Source: DASXMT01 sp963781305 (GTDB lineage: Bacteria > Actinomycetota > Acidimicrobiia > Acidimicrobiales > RAAP-2). Taken from it: a DNA stretch of 64,000 bases. Below the pieces are notes generated by a model. It did no database searches and was not told where the DNA came from. It was given only the letters and a program-made list of their open reading frames with translations. Shown here piece by piece: positions 44,614 to 52,730 of the stretch (position 1 is the first letter of the stretch; every line of letters starts with the position of its first letter). Location of the stretch: positions 1 to 64,000 of the forward strand of contig CAWAFL010000013.1 of the NCBI GenBank assembly GCA_963781305.1, in the 5' to 3' direction. The translations under genes were made by a program, and so were the position numbers.

Positions 44614-45711
44614 CTACAGCGACCCGTATCCAACCTGGGCAACGTTGCTGTCGAACTTCATGCGGGCCAGGTACTCAGTTGCGATGGGTCCGAAGTTGCC
44701 CGTTGTCCAGGTCCCGGCTGGCTCGACCGTCTGATCACCCACACCGGCGATGACAGTGACCTGGCCTCCGTCATAGGCTGGGAGCACTGCGCCGGTGGCG
44801 GCGATGCAAGCGGCCGGGTTCGTACCAGTCGGGCAGCCGGTGAGTCCCTGTAGATAGGCGATGATGTTGCCCCAGTTGATCACCACGTTGGTGTTGGTCC
44901 CCTGCGCCACGAATCCAAGGCCGCGATTGAGCAGGTGGGAACCGTCGACCTGGACGTCGTTGAAACAACTGTCGCCAGTAAGGACAGGCCAACTGTTGGT
45001 GTGGCGCACCAACGAGATGTTGCCACTGGGTGCAAAAGCGTCGTTGTTGTCGCTAAATGTCAGCTCGACATAGTTATAGCAACCGGCCCACAGGCCGGCG
45101 AACACGGCGACGCCCTGGTCCGACTGGCTGCCGGTGTCGGTCGATGAGTAGTTGACGCTGAACGATTGCGTCAGGTTTTGCGGGGCTGGTAGCGGTCCAC
45201 TGTCGGGCGTTCCCGGTTGGGAAAAGTCCCCGAAACAGGATGGACAACTCGGGTTAGTCGCGTTCGGGTTGTGGTCCAGGTACCCGATCCAGCTATAGAC
45301 CGGGTAGTTGTCCCATGGGCCTGAGCAACTGACCGGGGTGCCCCCCACGTGCCAATTCTGCTGGAGGACGATGTTGTAAGCACCGGCCGAACCCTGCGTA
45401 GCCTCTACGGCGGCACCACCACTGCTGTTCCATGCCAAGTCCTGAAATGGCGGTCGGTCAGCGCAGCTCGTTCCTTGTGTGCCCTGGCCATTCTCCATCT
45501 CGGATACCAACCACGGCTTGCCTCCCCACTGACAGTTGGTCCAATCCGCAAACCAGTTGCTCGACCATCCATCGATGGTGGTCATGCACGGGTGGTTCAT
45601 GCCGGGGTCTCGGCCCGAGGGCGTCACCGTCGCGCTGGCCTGTGACTGCGAAACCCCGAAAGGAATGCCCAGTGCCAGCACCACGACCAGTGCGAGGATC
45701 AATCGTCTCAT
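44614..45711 (-). CDS. Secreted Cys-rich protein of unknown function
   Basis: A 365-residue protein. A clear signal peptide (MRRLILALVVVLALGIPFGV, probable cleavage after SQASA) is followed by a mature domain rich in Gly, Asn, Ser, Trp and about ten Cys, including PSCPSC. Segments such as NWFADWTNCQWGGKPWLVSEMENG, YSWIGYLDHN and FAGLWAGCYNYVELTFSDN suggest a disulfide-stabilised beta-sandwich, as in secreted binding modules or polysaccharide-acting enzymes. I cannot identify catalytic residues. It is monocistronic. Confidence 0.8.
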   Translation of the reverse strand: MRRLILALVVVLALGIPFGVSQSQASATVTPSGRDPGMNHPCMTTIDGWSSNWFADWTNCQWGGKPWLVSEMENGQGTQGTSCADRPPFQDLAWNSSGGAAVEATQGSAGAYNIVLQQNWHVGGTPVSCSGPWDNYPVYSWIGYLDHNPNATNPSCPSCFGDFSQPGTPDSGPLPAPQNLTQSFSVNYSSTDTGSQSDQGVAVFAGLWAGCYNYVELTFSDNNDAFAPSGNISLVRHTNSWPVLTGDSCFNDVQVDGSHLLNRGLGFVAQGTNTNVVINWGNIIAYLQGLTGCPTGTNPAACIAATGAVLPAYDGGQVTVIAGVGDQTVEPAGTWTTGNFGPIATEYLARMKFDSNVAQVGYGSL

Positions 45712-46305
45712 TTACCATTGCCCCCTTGCTTGGCGCCTGCACTTGGTGATGCGATTATGGCCGGGCGCTCGCCAGTCGGTCGACCCAATAGCGTCGACAG
45801 TCGCACGTACGGGCACGGCCATGGCTTTTCCACCACGCGCTGCGTCGAGCTCCAACAGGATGTGCAGCTCACGCCGGGGTAAGGTCGCCGAGCAACTCGG
45901 GGTGTCCCAACCGTCCGCAACTTGCTGCGTGCGTCGAAGGTAGCGATCCGCCCAGGCGGGCTACCTCACGTCCCATCCGAGCAACGTTCCCGTCACCTGT
46001 TTCGTGACCTCCACCGTAACGAGGAGTCCACCACCGCCTCTTGTGGTGCATGGCTTGTGGTGCATGGCGTCAGCCTGCAGGATGCCGACCTGTAGAGATT
46101 CGTCACCGTGACCGGACCCGGACAATTTGACCAATTGGATCAGTTCACGGGACCCGGTCATCACGGCCAGGTGAGGAGCAAATGAGACACCACCGCTGTA
46201 ATAATTCTGTAGGTAGCTAACGGGCGGCCCGGACGACGTGAGCGTCTAACAGCGAGGGACAACGCAGGATTGGGACCGCATTCGATGGCGACGCGTGTCC
46301 GAAAG
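45712..46305. other. Intergenic region
   Basis: About 590 bases. A 67-codon minus-strand frame (45961-46164, MMTGSRELIQLVKLSGSGHG) has a plausible start, but I know no homologue and it contains the tandem repeat below. Nothing else is seen. Confidence 0.45.
46040..46067. repeat. 14-bp perfect tandem repeat
   Basis: CTTGTGGTGCATGG occurs twice without a gap in the intergenic region upstream of the secreted-protein gene. Confidence 0.9.
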
Positions 46306-46743
46306 CTACGCGTCGCCACGTTTACGGAGCATCTTTTCGATTTCCGCGACGTCCATTTCCTCATTACGTACCATTTGGCGGGCCAACTCTTCGAGCGACA
46401 CACTGCGACCTTCGGACAGAGTCAGCAACTGGCGATATAGCTCGATGCCCCGGCGCTCCTGGACGAGCATCTCCTCAAGGATGTCATCGACCGAGGGATG
46501 GTGAGTACCGACGAGTTCGCCGATTTGCAGCGACACGTTACCCCCGAGCGCGGTTACTTCCTCACCTGCCTGAATGGCATGACTGAGCGACTGCTGCGAT
46601 TGCTCACGCATCCATTGCATGATCGGAATCCGGGCGTGCCCGAACACCATGAGCGAGTATTGAGTAAACCGGACCACCCCCGCCAGTTCAAGTTCAACAA
46701 TCTCGTTCAGTGTTTTGAGGACTTCTTCCCTGTCGATCTCCAT
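46306..46743 (-). CDS. Ferritin-like/bacterioferritin-type protein
   Basis: A 145-residue four-helix protein: LNEIVELELAGVVRFTQYSLMVFGHARIP is helix A with the ligand Glu, SLSHAIQAGEEVTALGGNV is helix B, DDILEEMLVQERRGIELYRQLL is helix C with the E-x6-H-equivalent region, and a last helix is ARQMVRNEEMDVAEIEKML. It matches the bacterioferritin-like group; some positions usually His are Glu/Gln here. It should oxidise and store iron. It is 39 bases downstream of the dodecin gene. Confidence 0.85.
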   Translation of the reverse strand: MEIDREEVLKTLNEIVELELAGVVRFTQYSLMVFGHARIPIMQWMREQSQQSLSHAIQAGEEVTALGGNVSLQIGELVGTHHPSVDDILEEMLVQERRGIELYRQLLTLSEGRSVSLEELARQMVRNEEMDVAEIEKMLRKRGDA

Positions 46744-46782
46744 GATGCTGCTTCCTCCAGTTTCGGGTCGGTTTGCCTGCTC

Positions 46783-46998
46783 CTACGACGGCTCCTCCAG
46801 GCGGAACCCGACTTTCATCGTGACCTGGTAGTGACACAGACTCTCGTTGTCGATGTGCCCCCGAATCGAGCTGACCTCAAACCAGTCGAGGTTGCGCAAC
46901 GTCTTCGACGCTCGATCGACTGCCCCACGAATTGCGTCGTCGACGCTGTCTTTCGACGAGCCCACTATTTCCGATACTGAGTACACGTTGTCAGACAC
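46783..46998 (-). CDS. Dodecin, flavin-storage protein
   Basis: A 71-residue protein of typical dodecin length. SVSEIVGSSKDSVDDAIRGAVDRASKTLRNLDWFEV contains the single helix and the Trp whose ring stacks on flavin, followed by strands RGHIDNESLCHYQVTMKVGFRLE. Dodecins form 12-mers that bind riboflavin/FMN or CoA. It precedes the ferritin-like gene in one operon. Confidence 0.92.
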   Translation of the reverse strand: MSDNVYSVSEIVGSSKDSVDDAIRGAVDRASKTLRNLDWFEVSSIRGHIDNESLCHYQVTMKVGFRLEEPS

Positions 46999-47031
46999 GA
47001 TGCCTCCATTGGCGGGATCTCTGTTCCCTCA

Positions 47032-47226
47032 GTGAGAGTTACCTCGGACTTGTCCACTCCAAACATCATGCCCCAATGGCTGGCGCCTCTAGGCGTCCCA
47101 CTGGCCGGAGCCCTCGTGCCGTTTGGCCTGTGCTACTTGCTGCTTGCCCCAGGCCTTGCCGCAGTGATGATGGTGTCCGGAATCGTGCTGGCAATGACAA
47201 CGATGTGTCAACCAGGCCTGCAGTAG
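47032..47226 (+). CDS. Small hydrophobic peptide, doubtful
   Basis: A 64-codon frame with GTG start, divergent from the dodecin gene. Residues 15-60 (WLAPLGVPLAGALVPFGLCYLLLAPGLAAVMMVSGIVLAM) could form two membrane helices. There is no clear ribosome site and no recognised family, so it may be chance. Confidence 0.3.
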   Translation: MRVTSDLSTPNIMPQWLAPLGVPLAGALVPFGLCYLLLAPGLAAVMMVSGIVLAMTTMCQPGLQ

Positions 47227-47231
47227 CCCCT

Positions 47232-47930
47232 TTACCCCAGGTGCGAGCGGAGGAAGGCGACGGTTCGATCCCACGCGATCCTCGCCTGCTCCGCGTTGAA
47301 GGTTCCAAGGAGGTCTTCTTCGTTCAAGAAGGCGTGACCGGCGGGATAATGGATAATCTCCGGATCTCTGCCTGTGTCCGCTGAGATCTTTTCATTGAGC
47401 TCTTGGGCCAGGGTGGGTGGGTTGATCGTGTCGGCATCGCCGATGTGAATGAGCACGGGCGCCTGGAGTCCCGCATACTCGTCAGGCATGTAGCCGGTCG
47501 GGTAGAAAGCCACCGCTGCGGCGACCTTGTCCCCCTCTTGGACCGCGAGTTGCAAGGCGAACGCTCCGCCCATGCAGAATCCGACGACTCCAAGTGTCTC
47601 GCCAACCACTTCCTCCCGCCCGACTAGATAATCGACCGCCCCGCGAAGGTCGCGGGCCGCCCGGTCGACAGGTAGTTCCAGCAACAGCTTCAACGCTTCC
47701 CCTTCGTCGTGGGTGGTGACTCCGCCGTACAGGTCGGGGGCCAGCGCAACGTACCCCTCGCCTGCGAGCCGGTCCGCCATGTGGGCCACGTGGGTAGTCA
47801 GCCCCCACCACTCCTGGATTACGATCACCCCGGGTCCGCTGCCTGACGCCGGCAACGCGAGGTAGCCGTAAGCGTTGTCTCCGTTGCTGGCGAAGGTGAC
47901 GTTCTGGATGGGGTTCGAGTGCTCAGACAT
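47232..47930 (-). CDS. Dienelactone hydrolase family protein
   Basis: A 232-residue protein. ATG 47930 follows AGGAGG. Catalytic residues are Cys119 (GFCMGG), Asp165/167 (GDADTIN) and His199 (AGHAF), with Glu40 in IQEWWGL, which activates the Cys in DLH enzymes. It hydrolyses lactones such as 4-carboxymethylene-butenolide in catechol breakdown, although many family members have other substrates. An HxlR regulator is divergent from it. Confidence 0.9.
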   Translation of the reverse strand: MSEHSNPIQNVTFASNGDNAYGYLALPASGSGPGVIVIQEWWGLTTHVAHMADRLAGEGYVALAPDLYGGVTTHDEGEALKLLLELPVDRAARDLRGAVDYLVGREEVVGETLGVVGFCMGGAFALQLAVQEGDKVAAAVAFYPTGYMPDEYAGLQAPVLIHIGDADTINPPTLAQELNEKISADTGRDPEIIHYPAGHAFLNEEDLLGTFNAEQARIAWDRTVAFLRSHLG

Positions 47931-48213
47931 GTTCCGTTCCTCCTCCATGTTCGGTCGATCATTCATTTCCTTTGTCCCTGGAGATCTGTCTCGCGCGGTT
48001 TGCAGCGAACTTCGAGGTCATCGGCGGGTTCCGCTCTCACCGGTCCTGGAAGTAGCCGCTCCCCTTCGCGTTGGCCGGGCCGCTACCAGCGACAGTTGCG
48101 AGGGTCATCACGATGTTCCGGTCTCCCCCCGGCCAGCCGGCCTCAGTCAGCGATCCGAGCGATCGATTGCGGGATATCAACCGGTCATGGCGAATACCTC
48201 TCCGGAGACGATA

Positions 48214-48252
48214 TGAGTTCATCTAGTGAACTCAATGTATGCGGGTGAGTTC
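48214..48252. promoter_or_regulatory. HxlR operator half-sites
   Basis: TGAGTTC (48214-48220) and GAACTCA (48228-48234) form a perfect inverted repeat with 7-base spacer. A third half-site TGAGTTC occurs at 48246-48252, 32 bases (three helix turns) from the first. All lie within 70 bases upstream of the HxlR start, between it and the divergent hydrolase gene. Confidence 0.65.
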
Positions 48253-48279
48253 CATTACGCAACCCGCTAGTCTGATGTT

Positions 48280-48798
48280 GTGCAAAGGACCAGTTTCGAG
48301 GACATGAATTGCTCCATCGCTCAAACGCTCGACATCGTCGGCGAGTGGTGGAGTCTGCTCATCGTCCGTGATGCCTTCCTGGGCGTGACCAAGTTCGGCG
48401 ACTTTCAGGCCCGGCTCGCTGTCTCCCGTAACACCCTGACCCAGCGGCTCAGTCACCTCGTCGACAACGAGATCCTCATGCGTGTCCCGTACCAGGACCA
48501 CCCGCCCCGATACGAATACCGCCTCACGGAGAAGGGCCGCGACTTATGCCACGTCATGACCGCTTTACGTCAGTGGGGGGATCGATGGGCGGCTCCTGAC
48601 GGCGTTCCACTCAAAGTCAGACACAACAGCTGCGGGCACGTGAGCAAGGCCGTTTCGGCCTGCTCGTATTGTGGCGAGAGGCTCGAGCTCGAAGATCTCA
48701 CAGTCTTTCCGGGTCCGGGCTCGGTGGAGGGCGATTACGACCGCACGCGTTTGGAAGGCCTGTCGACGAAGACGCGAGTGACGAGAAGCAGTCGATAA
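48280..48798 (+). CDS. HxlR-family transcriptional regulator with Zn-ribbon-like tail
   Basis: A 172-residue protein with GTG start. The winged HTH reads CSIAQTLDIVGEWWSLLIVRDAFLGVTKFGDFQARLAVSRNTLTQRLSHLVDNEIL in outline, with the wing PPRYEYRLTEKGRDL. The extra C-terminal CGHVSKAVSACSYCGE has three or four Cys able to bind zinc, as in a subgroup of HxlR proteins. Cys11 near the HTH may respond to electrophiles or aldehydes. It probably controls itself and the dienelactone hydrolase gene. Confidence 0.88.
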   Translation: MQRTSFEDMNCSIAQTLDIVGEWWSLLIVRDAFLGVTKFGDFQARLAVSRNTLTQRLSHLVDNEILMRVPYQDHPPRYEYRLTEKGRDLCHVMTALRQWGDRWAAPDGVPLKVRHNSCGHVSKAVSACSYCGERLELEDLTVFPGPGSVEGDYDRTRLEGLSTKTRVTRSSR

Positions 48799-48936
48799 CG
48801 ACCGGCGGCATCGTCGAATGATTACGGCGATCGACGGTCCCGCCTACGAGCAGACCGAGAGAGCCACTCGTCATGTCATGGCGTACTCCCCTCAGGCTCG
48901 TTTGGAACCTGGTCCTGGAGTTGACCCGACCTGAGG

Positions 48937-49794
48937 TCAGGGAATCCGTCCGGCGATGGCCACATCGACGGCCTCGTCGCCGTACCGAAGGCGGGCGATC
49001 TTCTCGAGCGACGGTGCTTTGCGGAGTTCGTTGCCGCCTTCGATGGCCAGGCTCTGTCCGGTCACCCATGCGGACTCCGGACCGGCCAAGAAGCGCACGC
49101 CGGCGGCGATGTCCTCGGGGGTGCCGGTCCGTCCAAGAGGCTTCTGGCTCCTGAACTCCTCCAGGATCTCCGGGTCCGAGAACAGCGCCGAGACGTTGTT
49201 GCTGGCCGTCTTGGTCAGCCCCGGGCGGACGGCATTGACCCGGATGGCATGATGGCCAAACTCGTCCGCCGCCACTCGCACCATCGCGTCGAGACCGGCT
49301 TTCCCCGCGCAGTAGCCGGCCATGAACGGCCAGGACATCGTGGCCGCATCGGAGGAAATACACACGATCGATCCGCCGCCGCTGGTGACCATGACTGGTA
49401 CGACGTGTTTGATGGCGAGAAAGGCGCCCACGATGTTGCGACGGAGCTCTTCCAGGAGGACGTCCTCGTCGAGGACCAGGAACGGAGCGATGGTGCCACC
49501 GCCCACGGTGGCCACGCAGATGTGCAGCCCCCCGAGCGCAGCTGACGCCTGGCGAACCGCGCCCTGGACGTCCTCGGCCACCATGGCGTCACCGGCGAAC
49601 CAACTCAGCTCTGCGTCGTCACCAAGCGTTGTTCGAAGCTCGGCGACAGTGGCCTCTAGCGTTGCCGAGGTCCTTCCCATGAGGGTCACGGCGGCACCGT
49701 CTTGGGCCAGCGCTCGGGCGCAGGCGCTTCCAATCCCACCGGCACCGCCGGTGACCAGGGCGGCCTTGCCCGCGAGTGGGAGTCCTGTGGTCAT
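48937..49794 (-). CDS. Short-chain dehydrogenase/reductase
   Basis: A 285-residue classical SDR. TGGAGGIGSACARALAQDG is the cofactor motif, followed by GRTSATLE (NADP-leaning). ISSDAATMSWPFMAGYCAGKAGLDAM carries the Ser and Tyr-Lys pair. VRPGLTKT and SAWVTGQSLAIEGGNELR end the fold. In the ICVATVGGG segment the usual NNAG is replaced by ATVGGG. It lies 64 bases downstream of the LLM oxidoreductase in one operon, suggesting they act in sequence on a common substrate. Confidence 0.88.
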   Translation of the reverse strand: MTTGLPLAGKAALVTGGAGGIGSACARALAQDGAAVTLMGRTSATLEATVAELRTTLGDDAELSWFAGDAMVAEDVQGAVRQASAALGGLHICVATVGGGTIAPFLVLDEDVLLEELRRNIVGAFLAIKHVVPVMVTSGGGSIVCISSDAATMSWPFMAGYCAGKAGLDAMVRVAADEFGHHAIRVNAVRPGLTKTASNNVSALFSDPEILEEFRSQKPLGRTGTPEDIAAGVRFLAGPESAWVTGQSLAIEGGNELRKAPSLEKIARLRYGDEAVDVAIAGRIP

Positions 49795-49858
49795 GATCGC
49801 TCTCCTTGGTCGATGGCGGCGCTACCGGTCCGCGGTTTGTCTCGAGATCTGTGTGCTG

Positions 49859-50716
49859 TCAGCTGGACTCGAGGCGGTAGGGGTCAACGAGTCGGACCAA
49901 ACGCTCGAGCTGAGCGGTCACGTTGCCCTCGTCGCCAGGGTCGACGCGAAACGTCACCCTGACCAGGCCCATCTGTAGGTATTCCTCGATGGCCTCGGCG
50001 GTGGGGGTGCCCTGTTGGAGCATCACCGGAAGGGGTGCCTTGCCCTGCTCGGCGGCCATCGTCTGCAGCTCGTCGATCCGCAATTTCAAGTCCGAGCCGT
50101 CGAGGTGACGACCGCTCGCTATCCAGCCGTCGCCGAACTGCAGCACGCGCTTGGCCGTGGTCGGTCCGCTGCCGCCGACCAGCACCGGCGGGTGGGGTTT
50201 CTGCACCGGTTTGGGCCACTGCTTCATGGAGTTGATCCGGACGCACTTTCCTTCGTAGCTGGCCACCTCGTTGGTCCAGATCACCTTCATCGCCTCGACT
50301 CGTTCACGGAAGATCGTCCACCGAAACCGCGGGTCGGAACCGTGATTGGCCAACTCCTCGAGATTCCAGCCGGCGCCGACACCGAGGACGACCCGACCCC
50401 CGGAGAGATGGTCAAGGGTGGACACGCGCTTGGCCAGCATGATCGGGTCGTGATCGGGAATGACCAGCGTGCTGGTGCCCAGTCGGATTCGAGAGGTAAC
50501 GGCAGCCACCGCCGCCAGCGACTCGAGGGGGTCGTGGAGCCGATAGAAGTCCTCCGGCAACTCGCCGCCGCTGGGATATTGGCTCGAACGATCGACGGGG
50601 ACATGGCTGTGCTCAGGCAGGAACAGCGACTCGAATCCCATGTCCTCGACCAGCGACCCGAGGCGGATCGGACTGACAGCCCTGTCCGTTGGGAACATCG
50701 TCACGCCGAATCGCAT
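49859..50716 (-). CDS. LLM-class F420-type flavin oxidoreductase
   Basis: A 285-residue barrel protein. MRFGVTMFPTDRAVSPIRLGSLVEDMGFESLFLPEHSH, LGTSTLVIPDHDPIMLAKRVSTLDHLSGGRVVLGVGAGWN (in outline) and PPVLVGGSGPTTAKRVLQFGDGW are characteristic of luciferase-like enzymes that usually use coenzyme F420 in actinobacteria. It is the first gene of the pair with the SDR. Start ATG 50716. The substrate is unknown. Confidence 0.9.
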   Translation of the reverse strand: MRFGVTMFPTDRAVSPIRLGSLVEDMGFESLFLPEHSHVPVDRSSQYPSGGELPEDFYRLHDPLESLAAVAAVTSRIRLGTSTLVIPDHDPIMLAKRVSTLDHLSGGRVVLGVGAGWNLEELANHGSDPRFRWTIFRERVEAMKVIWTNEVASYEGKCVRINSMKQWPKPVQKPHPPVLVGGSGPTTAKRVLQFGDGWIASGRHLDGSDLKLRIDELQTMAAEQGKAPLPVMLQQGTPTAEAIEEYLQMGLVRVTFRVDPGDEGNVTAQLERLVRLVDPYRLESS

Positions 50717-50896
50717 GGCTCTCCTGTCTCGTCCACGGTCAACGTCCTAGGCGGCGAATGGGCTGGAGGGATTGGGCCACGCTACCCGACATCATTCCCA
50801 CCATGATCCGGATCACCACGTCGCTCGAACGGCCCGCCACCTCCGTGGGCGCCATTCGAACGGGCGGGAGCATTCCTTCGAAATTCTCCGTCAGCG

Positions 50897-50923
50897 TGTC
50901 GATCAGAGCCGGAGCCGTTCGAC
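50897..50923 (+). promoter_or_regulatory. ECF42-type promoter upstream of the DGPF gene
   Basis: TGTCGA (50897-50902) and CGAC (50920-50923) are separated by 17 bases, 53 bases before the DGPF protein start. As I recall, published ECF42 target promoters carry TGTCGA at -35 and CGA/TC at -10. The sigma factor of that group is encoded two genes downstream. Confidence 0.65.
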
Positions 50924-50976
50924 GCTATGGAAGAGTGGGCGAAAGCCGCCCACGCAGAAGAGAGAGGGAACAGACA

Positions 50977-51318
50977 ATGCGATTCCTGGGATACACCCTG
51001 GCCGATGAGGCGGAGACCCCGACCGAACCCCCGTCCCCCGACATGTACGAGAAGATGGGCCGCTTCGTCGAAGAGGCGACCAAGGCCGGCGTCATCGTCG
51101 CCACCGGTGGCATCGCCCCCACGTCCGAGGGCGCACGGATCAGCCTGAAGGAGGGCGAGTACACGGTCGTCGACGGGCCCTTCGCAGAGGCCAAGGAGCT
51201 GGTAGGGGGTTGGGCGCTCATGGAGTGCCGCGACCTGCCCGAGGCCGTCGAGTGGTCCAAGCGCTTCCTCGGCGTCCTGGGCGAAGGCGAGGTACGCGTA
51301 CGCCCCGTCTTGGGCTGA
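50977..51318 (+). CDS. YCII/DGPF-domain protein, partner of ECF42
   Basis: A 113-residue protein from ATG 50977 after AGAGGGAA. The DGPF motif is at residues 66-69 in YTVVDGPFAEAKELVGGW. The rest, MRFLGYTLAD...MYEKMGRFVEEATKAGVIVATGGIAP in outline, is typical of the YCII superfamily. DGPF proteins are the conserved neighbours and targets of ECF42 sigma factors; their chemistry is unknown. The sigma factor starts 55 bases downstream. Confidence 0.9.
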   Translation: MRFLGYTLADEAETPTEPPSPDMYEKMGRFVEEATKAGVIVATGGIAPTSEGARISLKEGEYTVVDGPFAEAKELVGGWALMECRDLPEAVEWSKRFLGVLGEGEVRVRPVLG

Positions 51319-51373
51319 CGCGACCGCGGTCGCCCTCCTGCCGAGTGCCCAAAGTGGTGGTTGAATCGGTGGC

Positions 51374-52669
51374 ATGCCGGCTACCGATTCAACCACCGCG
51401 ATCGAGGCGGTCTACCGGCTCGAGTTCCCCCGGGTGGTCGCGGTGCTGGCTGCCTTCACCGGGGATATCGCTCTGGCCGAAGAGCTTGCTCAGGACGCGC
51501 TGGTGGATGCGCTCCGCCAGTGGCCCCGGGACGGAATCCCCCACAACCCCGGTGCGTGGCTTACCACCGTGGGAAAGCGCAAGGCGATCGACGCATTTCG
51601 CCGCCAAGGCACACTGGGGACCAAGTACGCCGAGATCGGGCGCGAGCTACAGACCCATGCAGCTCTCGACGGGGACGAAGCGGCGTTCGGCGCGATGCCG
51701 AGCGAGGAGATCGACGACGACCGCGTCCGCCTGATCTTCGTCGCCTGTCACCCCATCCTGGCGATGCCGGCCCGCGTGGCGCTTACCCTGCGTCTGATCG
51801 GCGGGCTCACGGTGCCCGAGATCGCCCGGGCCTACGTTGTCCCCGAGGCGACTATCGCGCAGCGCATCGTGCGGGCCAAAAAGGCCATCGCCCGAGCCGG
51901 CGTCCCATTCGAGGTCCCGGTGGGCGACGACCGCCTATCCCGCCTCGAAGCTGTGCTCGAGGTGATCTACCTCGTCTTCAACGAGGGTTACTCGGCCACG
52001 ACGGGCGAGGACTGGGTGCGGCCCGAGCTCTGCGGCGAGGCGGTGCGTCTCGGCCGAGTGCTCGCCGCCCTCGTGCCCGACGAGCCCGAGGTGCACGGTC
52101 TCGTCGCCCTGATGGAGTTCCAGTCCTCCCGCCTGCGAGCCCGCATTGGCCCCACCGGTGCGCCTGTCCTGCTGCTCGACCAGGACCGCCGCACGTGGGA
52201 CCGTCTCCACATCGGGCGGGGCGATGCCGCGCTGGCCCGAGCCGATGAGCTCGCCGCCACCCGGGGCCCCTACACCCTTCAGGCGGCCATCGCCGCCTGC
52301 CATGCCCACTCTTTCCGGCCCGAGGAGACCGACTGGGACGAGCTCGTCGCCCTCTACACCACACTTGCCCGGGTCACACCCTCGCCGATCGTCGAGTTGA
52401 ATCGCGCCGTCGCCGTCTCGTGGGCCTCGGGGCCGGACGACGCCCTTGCCCTGGTGGATATCCTCGTCGGCACCGGCACGCTCGAGCGATACCACCTCCT
52501 CTACAGCGTGCGGGGCGACCTGCTCGACAAGTTAGGCCGACGCGGCGAGGCGGCATCCGAGTTCGAGCGGGCGGCGGCATTGACCGCCAACGGCCAAGAG
52601 CGCACCCTCTTGTCCCAGCGTGCCCGGGCCAGCCGCTGCTTGCAGGCGGCCAAGCCCGACGCGGGATAG
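51374..52669 (+). CDS. ECF42 RNA polymerase sigma factor (DUF6596 extension)
   Basis: A 431-residue protein. Region 2 is YRLEFPRVVAVLAAFTGDIALAEELAQDALVDALRQW with NPGAWLTTVGKRKAIDAFRR. Region 4 is VALTLRLIGGLTVPEIARAYVVPEATIAQRIVRAKKAI. The long C-terminal TPR-like extension (EVIYLVFNEGYSATTGEDWVRPELCGEAVRLGRVLAALVPDEPE...) is diagnostic for ECF42, where it replaces an anti-sigma factor as the control element. It forms an operon with the DGPF gene and has a matching promoter upstream. Confidence 0.93.
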   Translation: MPATDSTTAIEAVYRLEFPRVVAVLAAFTGDIALAEELAQDALVDALRQWPRDGIPHNPGAWLTTVGKRKAIDAFRRQGTLGTKYAEIGRELQTHAALDGDEAAFGAMPSEEIDDDRVRLIFVACHPILAMPARVALTLRLIGGLTVPEIARAYVVPEATIAQRIVRAKKAIARAGVPFEVPVGDDRLSRLEAVLEVIYLVFNEGYSATTGEDWVRPELCGEAVRLGRVLAALVPDEPEVHGLVALMEFQSSRLRARIGPTGAPVLLLDQDRRTWDRLHIGRGDAALARADELAATRGPYTLQAAIAACHAHSFRPEETDWDELVALYTTLARVTPSPIVELNRAVAVSWASGPDDALALVDILVGTGTLERYHLLYSVRGDLLDKLGRRGEAASEFERAAALTANGQERTLLSQRARASRCLQAAKPDAG

Positions 52670-52730
52670 GCACCAGTGCGGTGTGCCCTTCCTTCATCAT
52701 CGAGCAGATCTCTCGGTGGTGTAAGCGTCG

